NCBI RefSeq assembly: GCF_003385845.1
Contig: NZ_QRDJ01000006.1
Coordinates: forward strand, 682,001 to 746,000
Length of the DNA: 64,000 nt
Origin: Kushneria indalinina DSM 14324
Lineage (GTDB): Bacteria > Pseudomonadota > Gammaproteobacteria > Pseudomonadales > Halomonadaceae
Direction of reading: 5' to 3'
Position 1 is the first letter of the stretch. Every line of letters starts with the position of its first letter. The position numbers were made by a program, and so were the translations under genes. This document shows, in pieces, positions 1 to 8,699 of the stretch. Under the pieces are notes generated by a model, which made no database searches, was not told the origin of the DNA, and was given only the letters and a program-made list of their open reading frames with translations.

Positions 1-695
1 TGGCCGATACGGGTCTTCGCGAGGAGGCCCGCAGCTCGCTGGGGCGCTTTATGGGGGTTGCACTGCCGGCCATGGCCTCCCAGCTGTTGCCGGCGGTCTC
101 GGCGCTGGCGGCCACCGGGATCGTGGCGCGACTCGGCGAGGCCGCGGTGGCCGCCTGGGGGCTAGCCGCGCGTCTGGAAACCTTTGTCATTCTGGTGGTG
201 CTGGGATTGACCATGTCCCTGCCGCCCTGGCTCGGGCGCAGCTATGGGGCCGGACGCTGGCAGGAAATCCGGGCGCTTATGAATCTGGCGGCACGCGTGG
301 TGCTGATCTGGCAGCTGCTACTGGGTCTTTTGTTGAGTGCGCTTGCCATGCCGCTGGCAGGTCTTTTGGCTGGTAATGACGAAGTACGCGGCATGCTGGC
401 AACGCTTTTGTATTTCATGTTGCCCAGCTACGCCTTTTTAGGGATCTGCATGCTGGTGGTGTCGGCCTGCAACGCACTGGGCTGGCCGCGTCGGGCCGTG
501 ACGGTCTCCTTCATGCGTCTTTTTGTCTGCTATCTGCCCTGTTTGAGCCTGGGGGCCTGGCTGGGCGGCTTCATGGGTCTGGGCATTGGCGCTGCCGTAG
601 GCAATGTGCTGGCCGGCGTGCTGGCCTGGTGGAGCTATCGCCGCATACTGGGCGACAAGGGGCGTGAGCCGGAAGGTGCCGTCCCGGTCGGATGA
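1..695 (+). CDS. MATE family multidrug/Na+ efflux transporter, C-terminal part
   Basis: The reading frame is open to the left edge, so only the C-terminal ~230 residues are present. The visible part is almost entirely hydrophobic helices (about six) with short basic loops, and has the AAVAAWGLAARLE stretch that follows the inter-lobe linker in MATE exporters (family knowledge). MATE proteins are inner-membrane Na+- or H+-driven exporters of cationic compounds. The protein ends in a short hydrophilic tail at a TGA. The substrate cannot be told from the sequence. The first in-frame ATG at 51 is internal, because the frame continues upstream of it. Confidence 0.85.
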   Translation, partial: ADTGLREEARSSLGRFMGVALPAMASQLLPAVSALAATGIVARLGEAAVAAWGLAARLETFVILVVLGLTMSLPPWLGRSYGAGRWQEIRALMNLAARVVLIWQLLLGLLLSALAMPLAGLLAGNDEVRGMLATLLYFMLPSYAFLGICMLVVSACNALGWPRRAVTVSFMRLFVCYLPCLSLGAWLGGFMGLGIGAAVGNVLAGVLAWWSYRRILGDKGREPEGAVPVG

Positions 696-790
696 CATGA
701 GCATCCTGCGTAAACGTCCGGCGTGAAAGAGGGTCGGCGTTGTGTTTATAGTATTAGTACTCTTTCATGGCTGATATTGCGGAGGCGGAT

Positions 791-1288
791 ATGCGCAGGA
801 GTCCCAGAGGATATCGCAATGGGCTGTCGGGGCTTGCCGTCGTGGTGATGCTCTCGGGCTGTGCTCAGCACTCGGCACAGGAAAACGGCGTCACCCAGGC
901 CGGCGACTCATCTCTGGCCAGTGGTAGCGTGCAGGATGTCGATCGCGTCTTTGAGCAGGCAAACGCCGATCCACGCAGCGGCCTCGACGCTCTGGATCTT
1001 GAGCGCATCGGCCTTGGCAATTACTGGAACATGCTGGATGAAAACGGCGACGGGCAGGTCTCGCGTCAGGAATTTCGACGGCGTTTTGACGACCCTGCCA
1101 TCCAGCGCCAGCTGCAGATGACGGCGCCATCTTCACAGCAGGGGCGCTTGGAGCCGGGAACGGCACCTGCGACATTGAGCACGCCCTCGGCGGCGGCCTG
1201 GGGTGTCGCGCCCCCCGAGACATCGCCCGAGTCAGAGACACCGGGGGCGTCGACCGACAGCCGTAGTGAGCAGGCGCTGTCCCCCTGA
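791..1288 (+). CDS. EF-hand lipoprotein, hypothetical
   Basis: A small predicted outer-membrane or periplasmic lipoprotein of about 165 residues. The ATG at 791 has a GGAGG six bases upstream, so it is preferred over the in-frame ATG at 767. A short basic N-terminus and hydrophobic stretch lead to a lipobox (LSGC). The mature part has one canonical EF-hand loop, DENGDGQVSRQEF, with Asp/Asn/Asp/Glu at calcium-coordinating positions, preceded by a helix that may be a half-hand. The C-terminal ~60 residues are Pro/Ser/Thr/Ala rich and look disordered. Calcium binding is inferred from the loop only; no function is known. It is followed by a strong terminator shared with the converging aminotransferase. 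Confidence 0.75.
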   Translation: MRRSPRGYRNGLSGLAVVVMLSGCAQHSAQENGVTQAGDSSLASGSVQDVDRVFEQANADPRSGLDALDLERIGLGNYWNMLDENGDGQVSRQEFRRRFDDPAIQRQLQMTAPSSQQGRLEPGTAPATLSTPSAAAWGVAPPETSPESETPGASTDSRSEQALSP

Positions 1289-1302
1289 GAAGGCCAGACA
1301 TG

Positions 1303-1333
1303 AAAAAAGCGAGCCATCAGGCTCGCTTTTTTT
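1303..1333. terminator. Bidirectional intrinsic terminator
   Basis: Perfect 8-bp stem AGCGAGCC/GGCTCGCT with a 4-nt ATCA loop, an A-run on the left and seven T on the right. It lies between the converging EF-hand lipoprotein and aminotransferase genes and can work on both strands. Confidence 0.9.
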
Positions 1334-1350
1334 GTAACCATCCCCGGAGC

Positions 1351-2541
1351 TTATTTGACGACCGTGGCAATGGCGCGCGCCACGTATTCCAGCGAGTCTC
1401 CGGAGAGCCCGGCAATGTTGGCACGTCCCGAGCCGACCATGTAGATGCTGAACTCATCGCGCAGTCGTTTGACCTGTGCCTGCGTCAGACCGGTGTAGGA
1501 GAACATGCCCCGCTGTTCGGCGATAAAGGCAAAGCGCTCTTCAAGACCGTGCGGACGAAAGGCGGCCACAAAATCACTGCGCAGACCGTTGATACGCCCG
1601 CGCATCTCGGCAAGCTCCTGTTGCCACTGCTCGGTCAGCGTCTGCGAACCCAGGATCTCGGCGACGACTGCCGCACCGTGAGAGGGCGGTGTGGAGTAGT
1701 TCTCGCGAGCGGCAATGGCGATCTGGGTGCGTACGTTCTGCATCTGCTCATGATCAGCGGCCAGTACCATCAGTGAGCCGGTGCGTTCGCGGTAGAGGCC
1801 AAAGTTCTTCGAGCACGAGGTCGTGATCAGCAGTTCATCGAGCGCCTCGACAAACAGACGTACGCCAAAGGCGTCCTGATCCAGGCCGTCACCAAAACCC
1901 TGGTAGGCAAAATCGATCAGCGGCAGCAGTCCGCGCGATTTGACCACTTCCAGAATCTCGCGCCACTGATCTTCTGACAGATCAAAGCCGGTCGGGTTAT
2001 GGCAGCAGGCATGCAGCAGCACGATATCGCCTTCAGGCACTTCCTCGAGGGCGGCCAGCATGGCCTCGAAGTCCAGACGATTGTCGGCGTTGACGTAAGG
2101 GTAGCGTTTGACCTCGATGCCGGCAGCTTCAAAGATGGCCGGGTGATTGGGCCAGGTCGGGTCGCTCAGCCAGATGGCTCGATTCGACAGGTGCGACTTT
2201 AAAAAGTCGGCGGCCAGGCGCAGGGCACCGGTGCCCCCCGGGGTCTGGGTGGTGCTGATCCGCCCGGCGCTCAGCGCTTTAGAGTCTTCACCCACCACCA
2301 TTTTGGTGACCGCCTCGGTATAGCGCGTATCGCCATGCGAGCCAATGTAGCTTTTGGTGGCTTCCTGCTGATAAAGCTGCTCTTCCGCCTTTTTGACCGT
2401 GGCAAGCACCGGGGTACGGCCCTTGTCGTCACGATAGACACCGACCCCGAGATCAACCTTTTGCGGGTTGGTGTCCTGTTGATAGGCCTCGATCAGGCCG
2501 AGGATGGCGTCCCCGGGAACTCGCTCGATACGCTCGAACAT
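1351..2541 (-). CDS. Aspartate/aromatic amino acid aminotransferase (class I PLP)
   Basis: A 396-residue cytosolic PLP enzyme, the usual length for the AspC/TyrB group, moving amino groups between aspartate or aromatic amino acids and 2-oxoglutarate. Seen: VDLGVGVYRDDKG near the N-terminus, the CCHNPTG cofactor and substrate motif in the middle, and SCSKNFGLYRERTG containing the PLP-binding lysine. The conserved C-terminal Arg region is present (GMFSYTGLT...GRANIAGLS). TyrB-like or AspC-like specificity cannot be settled from the sequence, so no symbol is given. It has no close operon partner. Confidence 0.92.
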   Translation of the reverse strand: MFERIERVPGDAILGLIEAYQQDTNPQKVDLGVGVYRDDKGRTPVLATVKKAEEQLYQQEATKSYIGSHGDTRYTEAVTKMVVGEDSKALSAGRISTTQTPGGTGALRLAADFLKSHLSNRAIWLSDPTWPNHPAIFEAAGIEVKRYPYVNADNRLDFEAMLAALEEVPEGDIVLLHACCHNPTGFDLSEDQWREILEVVKSRGLLPLIDFAYQGFGDGLDQDAFGVRLFVEALDELLITTSCSKNFGLYRERTGSLMVLAADHEQMQNVRTQIAIAARENYSTPPSHGAAVVAEILGSQTLTEQWQQELAEMRGRINGLRSDFVAAFRPHGLEERFAFIAEQRGMFSYTGLTQAQVKRLRDEFSIYMVGSGRANIAGLSGDSLEYVARAIATVVK

Positions 2542-2674
2542 CTTGAATGACTACCTCGTCGGGTTGGCGGTCATGAATGAATAGGCATGTAGGTGGCACA
2601 CGAGAAATAATGCCACTGCAGGGCCGTTACTGCCACCGCCGATGACAGGGCCGACCCTGGCCCGCACGCGATGG

Positions 2675-3820
2675 CTAGCGAGGGGCGTCGTAGCGCCCGG
2701 GCCGACGTTTGGAAAAGACGATCTGCCAGAGCTGAAGATCCCGTGCCCTGAAGGCACCGGCGCAGCTGGCCAGATAGTAACGAAACATGCGCTGGGTACG
2801 CTCGTCGTAGGGCAGCGAGGGCCAGGCCGCCTCGATGTTCTCAAGCCAGGCCATCAGGGTACGGTCGTAGTCTGCGCCGAAATTCTGCCAGTCCTCCATG
2901 ACCATTCTGTCCTCGGTGGGCGTCACGATCTGGGCGATTGAGGGCAGCACTCCGTTGGGGAAGATGTACTTGTTGATGAAGGGGTCAGCACCGATCTTCG
3001 AGTTGTTGGAACCGATGGTGTGCAGGACGAAAAGACCATCCGGCGCCAGCAGACGCTCCACGGTCTCAAAGTAGGTCTGGTAGTTCTTGTGCCCGACATG
3101 CTCGAACATGCCGATGGAGACGATGCGGTCGAAACTGCCCTGCAGATCACGGTAGTCCTCGAGCAGGATCTCGACATCCAGTCCTTCGCAGCGCTTTCGG
3201 GCAAGCTCTGCCTGCTCTTTGGAAATGGTGATGCCTGTGACGTGGACACCGTAATGGCGTGCGGCGTGTTCGGCAAAGCTGCCCCAGCCGCAGCCGATAT
3301 CGAGTACCCGCATGCCGGGACGCAACTGCAGCTTGCGCGCGGCCAGATCCAGCTTGGCGACCTGGGCTTCATGCAGGGTGGTGGCCTCTTTCCAGTAGCC
3401 GCATGAGTAGCACATGGTTTCATCCAGCATGGCCTCGAACAGGTCATTGCCGAAATCATAATGCTGCTCGCCCACCATGAAGGCGCGTGTTTTGCTCTGC
3501 AGGTTGGTCAGGCTGGTCTGAAGCTGATAGAACAGCTTCTCGCGACGGGTATGGGCACGATCGCCCAGGTTGGCCAGTAGAACGCGCTCGATGAACTGGT
3601 CAATGCGCTCACATGTCCACCAGTTGTCCATGTAGGATTCGCCCAGTCCCAGCGACCCCTGGCGCACCACCCGACTATAGAAATCGGGGTTATGGATCTG
3701 CAGGTCCCAGGGCTTGTTGCCGTTGAGCGCCACGCCCGTGGGCTCAAGCCATCCTTCGATCAGACGGCGTGAGCGTGTATCAGTATTGGTCGTTGAATTG
3801 TCAGCGGTATTGCTGGTCAT
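2675..3820 (-). CDS. cfa: Cyclopropane-fatty-acyl-phospholipid synthase
   Basis: A 381-residue SAM-dependent enzyme that methylenates cis double bonds of membrane phospholipid acyl chains, often in stationary phase or under acid or salt stress. Seen: the SAM-binding motif VLDIGCGWGSFAEHAA, the upstream YDFGNDLFEAMLDETMCYSCGYW block typical of CFA synthases, and the conserved VSIGMFEHVGHKNYQTYF segment. The ATG has an AGGGGAGA ribosome binding site 5-12 bases upstream. It is monocistronic, with about 200 bp of AT-richer DNA upstream containing a TTGACA on the minus strand at 3895-3900. No convincing -10 was found for it. Confidence 0.96.
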   Translation of the reverse strand: MTSNTADNSTTNTDTRSRRLIEGWLEPTGVALNGNKPWDLQIHNPDFYSRVVRQGSLGLGESYMDNWWTCERIDQFIERVLLANLGDRAHTRREKLFYQLQTSLTNLQSKTRAFMVGEQHYDFGNDLFEAMLDETMCYSCGYWKEATTLHEAQVAKLDLAARKLQLRPGMRVLDIGCGWGSFAEHAARHYGVHVTGITISKEQAELARKRCEGLDVEILLEDYRDLQGSFDRIVSIGMFEHVGHKNYQTYFETVERLLAPDGLFVLHTIGSNNSKIGADPFINKYIFPNGVLPSIAQIVTPTEDRMVMEDWQNFGADYDRTLMAWLENIEAAWPSLPYDERTQRMFRYYLASCAGAFRARDLQLWQIVFSKRRPGRYDAPR

Positions 3821-4023
3821 GACATTCTCCCCTGGTAATGGTTCATTACCCCCACAATGCCTCCCTGAATATGAGCGGGTGACATACCTGCCTATGTCAA
3901 AGGAACCCTTGAGTGTGGTTTTCTTGCATCAGCCTTAAAATTTAATCGACAATTCTCCATTTTTCAGCCCTTGTTTCTATAAAGGAGGTTTACATTTCAA
4001 CCCTGTCGTGAAGGAGAAACTGC

Positions 4024-4362
4024 ATGAAGGTCATGATCGATCTATGTGTTGTGCCGCTGGGTGTTGGTGTTTCGGTGGGGGCCTATGTGTCGGCCTGTCA
4101 GGAGGTCATCGAGCAGGCAGGACTCACACATCAGATGCATGCCTATGGCACCAACATTGAAGGGGAGTGGGAGGAGGTCTTTGAGGTGGTAAGGCGATGT
4201 CATGAAGTGGTTCATGACATGGGAGCGCCACGCATCACGACCTCCATGCGCATCGGAACGCGCACGGATCGTGAGCAGAGCATGTCAGACAAGATCGAGA
4301 GCGTGCAGACGCATCGCCAGGACGGCAGGGGGGATGTCAGTGACAGCGAAGCGTCAGGGTGA
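4024..4362 (+). CDS. MTH1187/YkoF-type thiamine-binding domain protein
   Basis: A 112-residue protein matching the DUF77/MTH1187 family, small proteins that fold like half of the thiamine-binding YkoF and bind thiamine or related ligands in some members. Seen: the opening MKVMIDLCVVPLGVGVSVGAYV, the middle HAYGTNIEGEWEEVFEVV and the end MGAPRITTSMRIGTRTD, which follow the family pattern. A strong AAGGAG lies upstream of the ATG. The last ~18 residues go beyond the usual end and overlap the converging lipoprotein gene by 26 bp. No TPP riboswitch is visible. The role in the cell is not established. Confidence 0.85.
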   Translation: MKVMIDLCVVPLGVGVSVGAYVSACQEVIEQAGLTHQMHAYGTNIEGEWEEVFEVVRRCHEVVHDMGAPRITTSMRIGTRTDREQSMSDKIESVQTHRQDGRGDVSDSEASG

Positions 4363-4696
4363 CGTGCCGGATATCGCCTTCCGGGGTGGCGGCTTCCAGG
4401 GCGTCCGTAGTGGAGCTGGCGTCGGAGTCGTCGTCCATGGTGGCCATGGCAGGTGGGGTCACCTCCATGTCCACCATGCTGGCCTGTCGGCCACCGCGCG
4501 CGCGACACTGATGTTGTCCGGTCTCCATGGCATTGGCTCGGGCCGTGGGTTCATCAGTGGCACCGGCGCTGACGGTCAGGATTCTTTCTGACGGCCCCTC
4601 CTGTTGAGTAGCGCTACAGGCTGGCAGCAGACCGGGCAGTAACAGCATGCCAAGGCAGGCGAGCGCAGGTCTGATGACAGAAGAAGGGGCACGCAT
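4337..4696 (-). CDS. Small lipoprotein, hypothetical
   Basis: A 119-residue protein with a signal peptide and lipobox (LLPAC, Cys about residue 27), then a Ser/Thr/Asp-rich region and a C-terminal HVTLTLRCH. Two cysteines remain in the mature chain (QHQCRARGG and LRCH) and could form a periplasmic disulfide. No family was recognised. It starts just downstream of the LysR gene on the same strand, only 2 bp after its stop, so the two are probably co-transcribed, and it overlaps the 3' end of the converging thiamine-binding-type gene. Confidence 0.65.
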   Translation of the reverse strand: MRAPSSVIRPALACLGMLLLPGLLPACSATQQEGPSERILTVSAGATDEPTARANAMETGQHQCRARGGRQASMVDMEVTPPAMATMDDDSDASSTTDALEAATPEGDIRHVTLTLRCH

Positions 4697-4698
4697 GG

Positions 4699-5613
4699 TC
4701 AGAGTACTCCCACGGAATTTTCGAAACCGTCAAGATCGGTCAGCCAGCGCTGTGCATGCTGGGTCAGATGCTGTGTCAACGCTTCCAGTATATTCCCCCC
4801 CTGACGCCAGTAATGCCAGTAGAGCGGCACGATAACGTCAGAGCTGCTTTCAAGATCCACCAGCTCCCCACGCTCGATGGCCGCCTGCGCCTGGATTTCG
4901 GGCACCAGACCATAGCCGATGCCGGATCGAATCATCTGATAGAACCCTTCAGAAGAGGGGCACAGGTGATGCGGAAACGGCACGGTCACGCCATGGTTGG
5001 CAATGTAGCGCTGCTGAAGGCGATCATCGGGGCCAAAGACTACTGCCGGTGCTTCGGCAAGCGCAATGCGATCCAGACCATTGGGGAAGTAGCGCTTCAC
5101 GAAGTCGGGCGTGGCCAGCGGGCGATAGCGCATGCCGCCAAGCGGGCGGGCGCGGGCCCCCTGAATCGAGCGTGGCGTCATGCATAGACAGGCAGCGACC
5201 TCGCCATCACGCATGCGCTTGAGCGCTGCTTCCTGATCCTCGACAACCAGGTCAAACAGCACGGTATGCTCACGAAAGAAATCCTCTACCGCCTCGGCCC
5301 ACCAGGTGGCCAGGCTGTCGGCATTGAGCGCGATGCGCAGACGCTGTTCGCGATCACCGAGTGAGGGCACATAATCGAGCAGATCATGTTCCAGTAGCCG
5401 AACCTGCTGAATATGGTTAAGCAGTCTTTTGCCCAGATCGGTGGGAGCAATGCGTGGCGCACGGATCAGGACCGGCTGGCCCAGGCGCGCCTCCAAAAGC
5501 TTGATTCTCTGCGATACCGCGGACTGGGTCAGTCCCAATACCTGAGCGCCGCGCTCAAAGCCTGCCTGGTCCACAACGGCGCCAAGCGCCTCAAGAAGTT
5601 TATAGTCGAGCAT
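4699..5613 (-). CDS. argP: LysR-family regulator, ArgP (IciA) type
   Basis: A 304-residue LysR-type transcriptional regulator. Seen: the N-terminal winged helix-turn-helix (DYKLLEALGAVVDQAGFERGAQVLGLTQ and SAVSQRIKLLE), which reads as ArgP rather than generic LysR, then an effector-binding domain with the ArgP-like WWAEAVEDFF stretch. In other proteobacteria ArgP senses lysine/arginine and activates the exporter argO. Here the DNA upstream of its start (5614-5856) has no recognisable argO/lysE gene, so its local target is unclear. The gene ends 2 bp before the small lipoprotein gene. Confidence 0.85.
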   Translation of the reverse strand: MLDYKLLEALGAVVDQAGFERGAQVLGLTQSAVSQRIKLLEARLGQPVLIRAPRIAPTDLGKRLLNHIQQVRLLEHDLLDYVPSLGDREQRLRIALNADSLATWWAEAVEDFFREHTVLFDLVVEDQEAALKRMRDGEVAACLCMTPRSIQGARARPLGGMRYRPLATPDFVKRYFPNGLDRIALAEAPAVVFGPDDRLQQRYIANHGVTVPFPHHLCPSSEGFYQMIRSGIGYGLVPEIQAQAAIERGELVDLESSSDVIVPLYWHYWRQGGNILEALTQHLTQHAQRWLTDLDGFENSVGVL

Positions 5614-5856
5614 AACGCCTGCTAAGCCGCTTTATATGAGGTTCCATCCAACAGCCCTATAGAATAGAGCATGTAACAGGCAGGTGCTTATGAGCACGAT
5701 CCGATACGCCAGCCCGGGCGCCGTCATCAAAACGACGCCACGGACGGCAGGAAGGCGCCCAGAAGCACAAGACCCGTTTCCAGAAGCCAGCCGGTGGCCC
5801 GGAGCAGGCCTTTTGGCCGGTCAGGCCGGGGTGTGGGAGACGAATTGTCCCCGCAG
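5614..5856. other. Intergenic region upstream of argP, no gene recognised
   Basis: This stretch separates the argP start from the 3' end of the SIMPL gene. An open + strand frame from the ATG at 5690 (with a weak AGGCAGG before it) runs into the SIMPL gene and encodes a Pro/Arg-rich sequence that resembles nothing known, so it is not called. The argP promoter should lie here. Confidence 0.5.
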
Positions 5857-6624
5857 TCAGTTCGTATGGAATGACGACGCGCCAAGCGCCCAGTTGACCA
5901 GGACGCCCGCATCCACGCTGATGGTGCCCGGCGTGTAAGTGGCGCTGTCGGCCTGTTCACTACGCGCCGTGGCCATCATCATCGGACGAAAGACCGGTGC
6001 TCGGGTTTCCTGAATACGCTCGACATCGCCCAGCGTCACGGACAGGGTCTCCGCCATCAATTCTGCCTTGTGCCGAGCACGTAGCAGCGCCTTTTGAAGC
6101 GCCCTGTCCTCAACGCCTTCCCGATCGCTGACGTCATAGCGAATACCTGCCAGACGATCGATGCCGTTGGCAAAGAGGGCATCGATGATATCGGGCAACG
6201 ATGTCAGGTCGTTGATGTCGATATCAAGATTGCGCTCGATGATCACGCGCTCAAGCAGTGGGGCATTCTGATCATGTTGCTGCAGCTGCTGTTCGTTGCG
6301 CACGCTCAGATTGCCGGCATGCAGGTGATCATCATCAATACCCAGCTTTCGCAGCGCGTCGATCAGAGCGGTGCTGCGTTTTTCCAGCTGCTTACGCGCC
6401 TGAGGCGTGGCATCGTCATCGCGTTCGCTGCCCATCTCCACCAGCGGGGTCGCTTCTACCAGTACCGCATTCAGGGTGGCCCGGTCGGGCCGCACATCGA
6501 TACTGGCTTCGGCCTGGACCTCGATCTGAGGTGGTACGTGTGACTCTGCGGCCAGAGCCGGCATCACCGGCAGACTCATGGCGATTAGTGCCAGACACGC
6601 TGGAAGGCGCAGTGAGACGGGCAT
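5857..6624 (-). CDS. SIMPL domain (DUF541) periplasmic protein
   Basis: Predicted periplasmic protein of about 255 residues. The start is set at the ATG at 6624, which gives a typical signal peptide (MPVSLRLPACLALIAMSL followed by an ALA-like cleavage region); the frame is open for 48 more codons upstream, but those do not look like a secretion signal. The mature part has the SIMPL features: IEVQAEASIDVRPDRATL at the front, a Lys/Glu-rich helical middle, and DVSDREGVEDRALQKALLRARHKAELMAETL towards the end. Bacterial SIMPL proteins are linked to oxidative stress resistance (YggE); the molecular role is unknown. Confidence 0.85.
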   Translation of the reverse strand: MPVSLRLPACLALIAMSLPVMPALAAESHVPPQIEVQAEASIDVRPDRATLNAVLVEATPLVEMGSERDDDATPQARKQLEKRSTALIDALRKLGIDDDHLHAGNLSVRNEQQLQQHDQNAPLLERVIIERNLDIDINDLTSLPDIIDALFANGIDRLAGIRYDVSDREGVEDRALQKALLRARHKAELMAETLSVTLGDVERIQETRAPVFRPMMMATARSEQADSATYTPGTISVDAGVLVNWALGASSFHTN

Positions 6625-6900
6625 GGGGCGATGCTCCACACAGGGCGCCATCGGCGCGGGAAAAGGACGATACTGGTTCACGACAGACCGGAAATGACCT
6701 CGGGGGCCAATACTGCGTGAGATAGTAAAGAGGCTGCGGCATGAAGTACAACGCTCTTTGCGTACCATCCCTTGCCGGGTTGAAGAAAAGCGCCTGTCGG
6801 TTTGAGGGGGATTTGCCTCATTGAGTCTACGCGATCATGATGAGCGCGACGGGCGCTGCCCCGAACCCTCGTTTTCGATCGGTCAGGACGATACATCAGA

Positions 6901-8007
6901 ATGCATGTGAGTAAACAATGGTTTGCCGGTCTGGCGCTGGGCGTGCTGTCCGTGTCGGCGCAGGCCGATATTACGGTGCACGATATTGAAGGCCGTGACG
7001 TCACACTCGACAAACCGGCAGAGCACATCGTGCTGGCGGAAGGGCGTCAGTTGATTGCACTGTCGCTGCTGGACAAGGACCCGGCACACTGGCTGCTGGG
7101 CTGGGGCAGCGACATGAAGCGATCGCCCGAGCTTTATGACATCTATCGCCAGCGTGCGCCGGCACTTGATGACCTGCCCATCGTGGGCGACGGGCCGGGA
7201 CCGGGCAGCATCTCGGTGGAAAAAATCATTTCGATGAACCCTGATGCGGTCGTTTTAAGCCGCTCGCAGGTGCCGGTATCCCAGGGGCAGGAACTCATGC
7301 ATCAGCTGGATGCGGCCGGCATTCCCGTTGTGTTTATCGATTTTGCCACCGACCCGCTGGATGACACCGTGCCCAGCCTGCGTGCGCTGGGCACGCTTCT
7401 GGGACGCGAGGATCAGGCCGAGCGCTTTATCAGCTTTTACGAACAAAAGCGTCAGGCCGTCCTGGATCGAGTCGAAGATGACTCGGATACCGACAGGCCT
7501 ACGGTGATGATCGAGGCCCATGCCGGCATGAATGAGTGCTGCAATTCACCCGGGCAGGGCAGCTTTGATCACTTCGCCAGACGTTTGAACGTGGACAACA
7601 TCGGCGCCGACGTGCTCAAGGGCAAGAGTGGCCGGATCGACCCCGAGTACGTGCTGACCCGTGATCCCGATGTCTATATCGCTACCGGCGGTGGTTACCT
7701 GCGTCGGGTCAATGGCCTGGTGCTGGGGCCGGACGTGGAGGAAAGCGAGGCGGCTCAATCCCTGAAGCGCATTCTGGAGCGCCCCCTGATCGGCCATTTG
7801 AGCGCCGTTGAAAACGGCCGGGTGCATGGTCTCTACCATCATCTGATCAACACACCGCTCAATATTCTGGTGCTGGAGCAGATGGCCAAATGGAGCTATC
7901 CCGACCGCTTTCAGGACATTGATGCCCGCCAGACGCTTGAAGAGATCAACGAGCACTACATCAGCGACCCGTTTACGGGAACACTGTGGGTTGATCTGAA
8001 AGGGTAG
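6901..8007 (+). CDS. ABC transporter substrate-binding protein (iron-siderophore/cobalamin type), orphan
   Basis: A 368-residue periplasmic binding protein with an N-terminal signal peptide (cleavage near AQA-DITV). Seen: the TroA/BtuF-like opening ITVHDIEGRDVTLDKPAEHIV, the lobe-1 end ISMNPDAVVLSRSQVP, a long linking helix, and the C-terminal lobe with YVLTRDPDVYIATGGGY. A CC pair (MNECCNSPG) in lobe 2 is unusual. No permease or ATPase gene is next to it, so it must use a transporter encoded elsewhere. Its neighbour, converging from the right, is cobO, which weakly suggests a corrinoid or iron ligand. No cobalamin riboswitch signature was seen upstream. Confidence 0.8.
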   Translation: MHVSKQWFAGLALGVLSVSAQADITVHDIEGRDVTLDKPAEHIVLAEGRQLIALSLLDKDPAHWLLGWGSDMKRSPELYDIYRQRAPALDDLPIVGDGPGPGSISVEKIISMNPDAVVLSRSQVPVSQGQELMHQLDAAGIPVVFIDFATDPLDDTVPSLRALGTLLGREDQAERFISFYEQKRQAVLDRVEDDSDTDRPTVMIEAHAGMNECCNSPGQGSFDHFARRLNVDNIGADVLKGKSGRIDPEYVLTRDPDVYIATGGGYLRRVNGLVLGPDVEESEAAQSLKRILERPLIGHLSAVENGRVHGLYHHLINTPLNILVLEQMAKWSYPDRFQDIDARQTLEEINEHYISDPFTGTLWVDLKG

Positions 8008-8045
8008 AACGGCGCCGGTGAGCAGCGCCGTATCTGCGGTTGCGC

Positions 8046-8654
8046 CTAGTAATCGAGCCCGCGTCGTGCCTTCAGGCCGTTGTTGAAGGCATGGCGGGTT
8101 TCCTGCATTTCGGTAATGGTATCTGCCATGGCCAGCAGCTCACGATGGGCGTTGCGCCCGGTCACGATCACGCTCTGCTCGACGGGGCGGTGTTGCAGGG
8201 CGTCCCTGACCGCCTCGATATCGAGATAGCCGAATTTCAGCATATAGGTGATCTCGTCGAGCACCACCAGATAGACGCCCGGGTCGCTCAGCATTTTTCT
8301 GGCATCCTGCCAGACCGCTTCACAGGCCTGGCGGTCGGTCTCGCGGTTTTGTGTCTCCCAGGTGAACCCGGTGCCCATGGTGGCCACCTGCAGGTTCGGG
8401 TCCTCCTGCAGGCGTTCGCGTTCGCCGCACTCCCACTCGCCCTTGATGAACTGAACCACGCCCACGCCATAGCCGTAGCCCAGCGCGCGCGTCACCGTTC
8501 CCCAAGCGGCGGTGGTCTTGCCCTTGCCGTTGCCGGTGAAGATCAGCAGCTGCCCGCGCTCTTCACTGGCGCCGGCGACCCGCTCATCCACGTGACTTTT
8601 CAGTTTTTCCATGGCGCGCTGATGGCGCGCCTGGCGTTGGTCGTCGTTGCTCAT
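8046..8654 (-). CDS. cobO: Cob(I)yrinic acid a,c-diamide adenosyltransferase
   Basis: A 202-residue cytosolic enzyme (CobO/BtuR/CobA family) that attaches the 5'-deoxyadenosyl group of ATP to cob(I)alamin or a precursor. Seen: the P-loop FTGNGKGKTTAAWG, FIKGEWECGERE, the LVVLDEITYMLKFGYLD Walker B-like segment, and the C-terminal VTGRNAHRELLAMADTITEM, all in the expected order and length. It lies 45 bp downstream of the NupC-type transporter on the same strand, so the two may share a transcript. No other cobalamin synthesis genes lie in the window, consistent with salvage. Confidence 0.95.
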   Translation of the reverse strand: MSNDDQRQARHQRAMEKLKSHVDERVAGASEERGQLLIFTGNGKGKTTAAWGTVTRALGYGYGVGVVQFIKGEWECGERERLQEDPNLQVATMGTGFTWETQNRETDRQACEAVWQDARKMLSDPGVYLVVLDEITYMLKFGYLDIEAVRDALQHRPVEQSVIVTGRNAHRELLAMADTITEMQETRHAFNNGLKARRGLDY

Positions 8655-8699
8655 GTCAGGGTGTCCTGTTGTGAAAGCGAATGATCGTGGTCCATGGTC

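Noticed and set aside
4024-4362. TPP riboswitch upstream of the thiamine-binding-type gene
   Set aside because: The CUGAGA and ACCUGA/GGAU elements of THI boxes are not present.
5690-5938. + strand frame upstream of the SIMPL gene
   Set aside because: Pro/Arg-rich sequence with no family likeness, overlapping the antisense of the SIMPL gene.
6625-6900. Cobalamin riboswitch before the binding protein gene
   Set aside because: No B12-box (GCCACTG-type) sequence was found; the short GC-rich repeats there do not match the fold.
8009-8031. Hairpin between the binding protein and cobO as a terminator
   Set aside because: 7-bp GC stem is present but there is no T-run on either strand, so it is not called.
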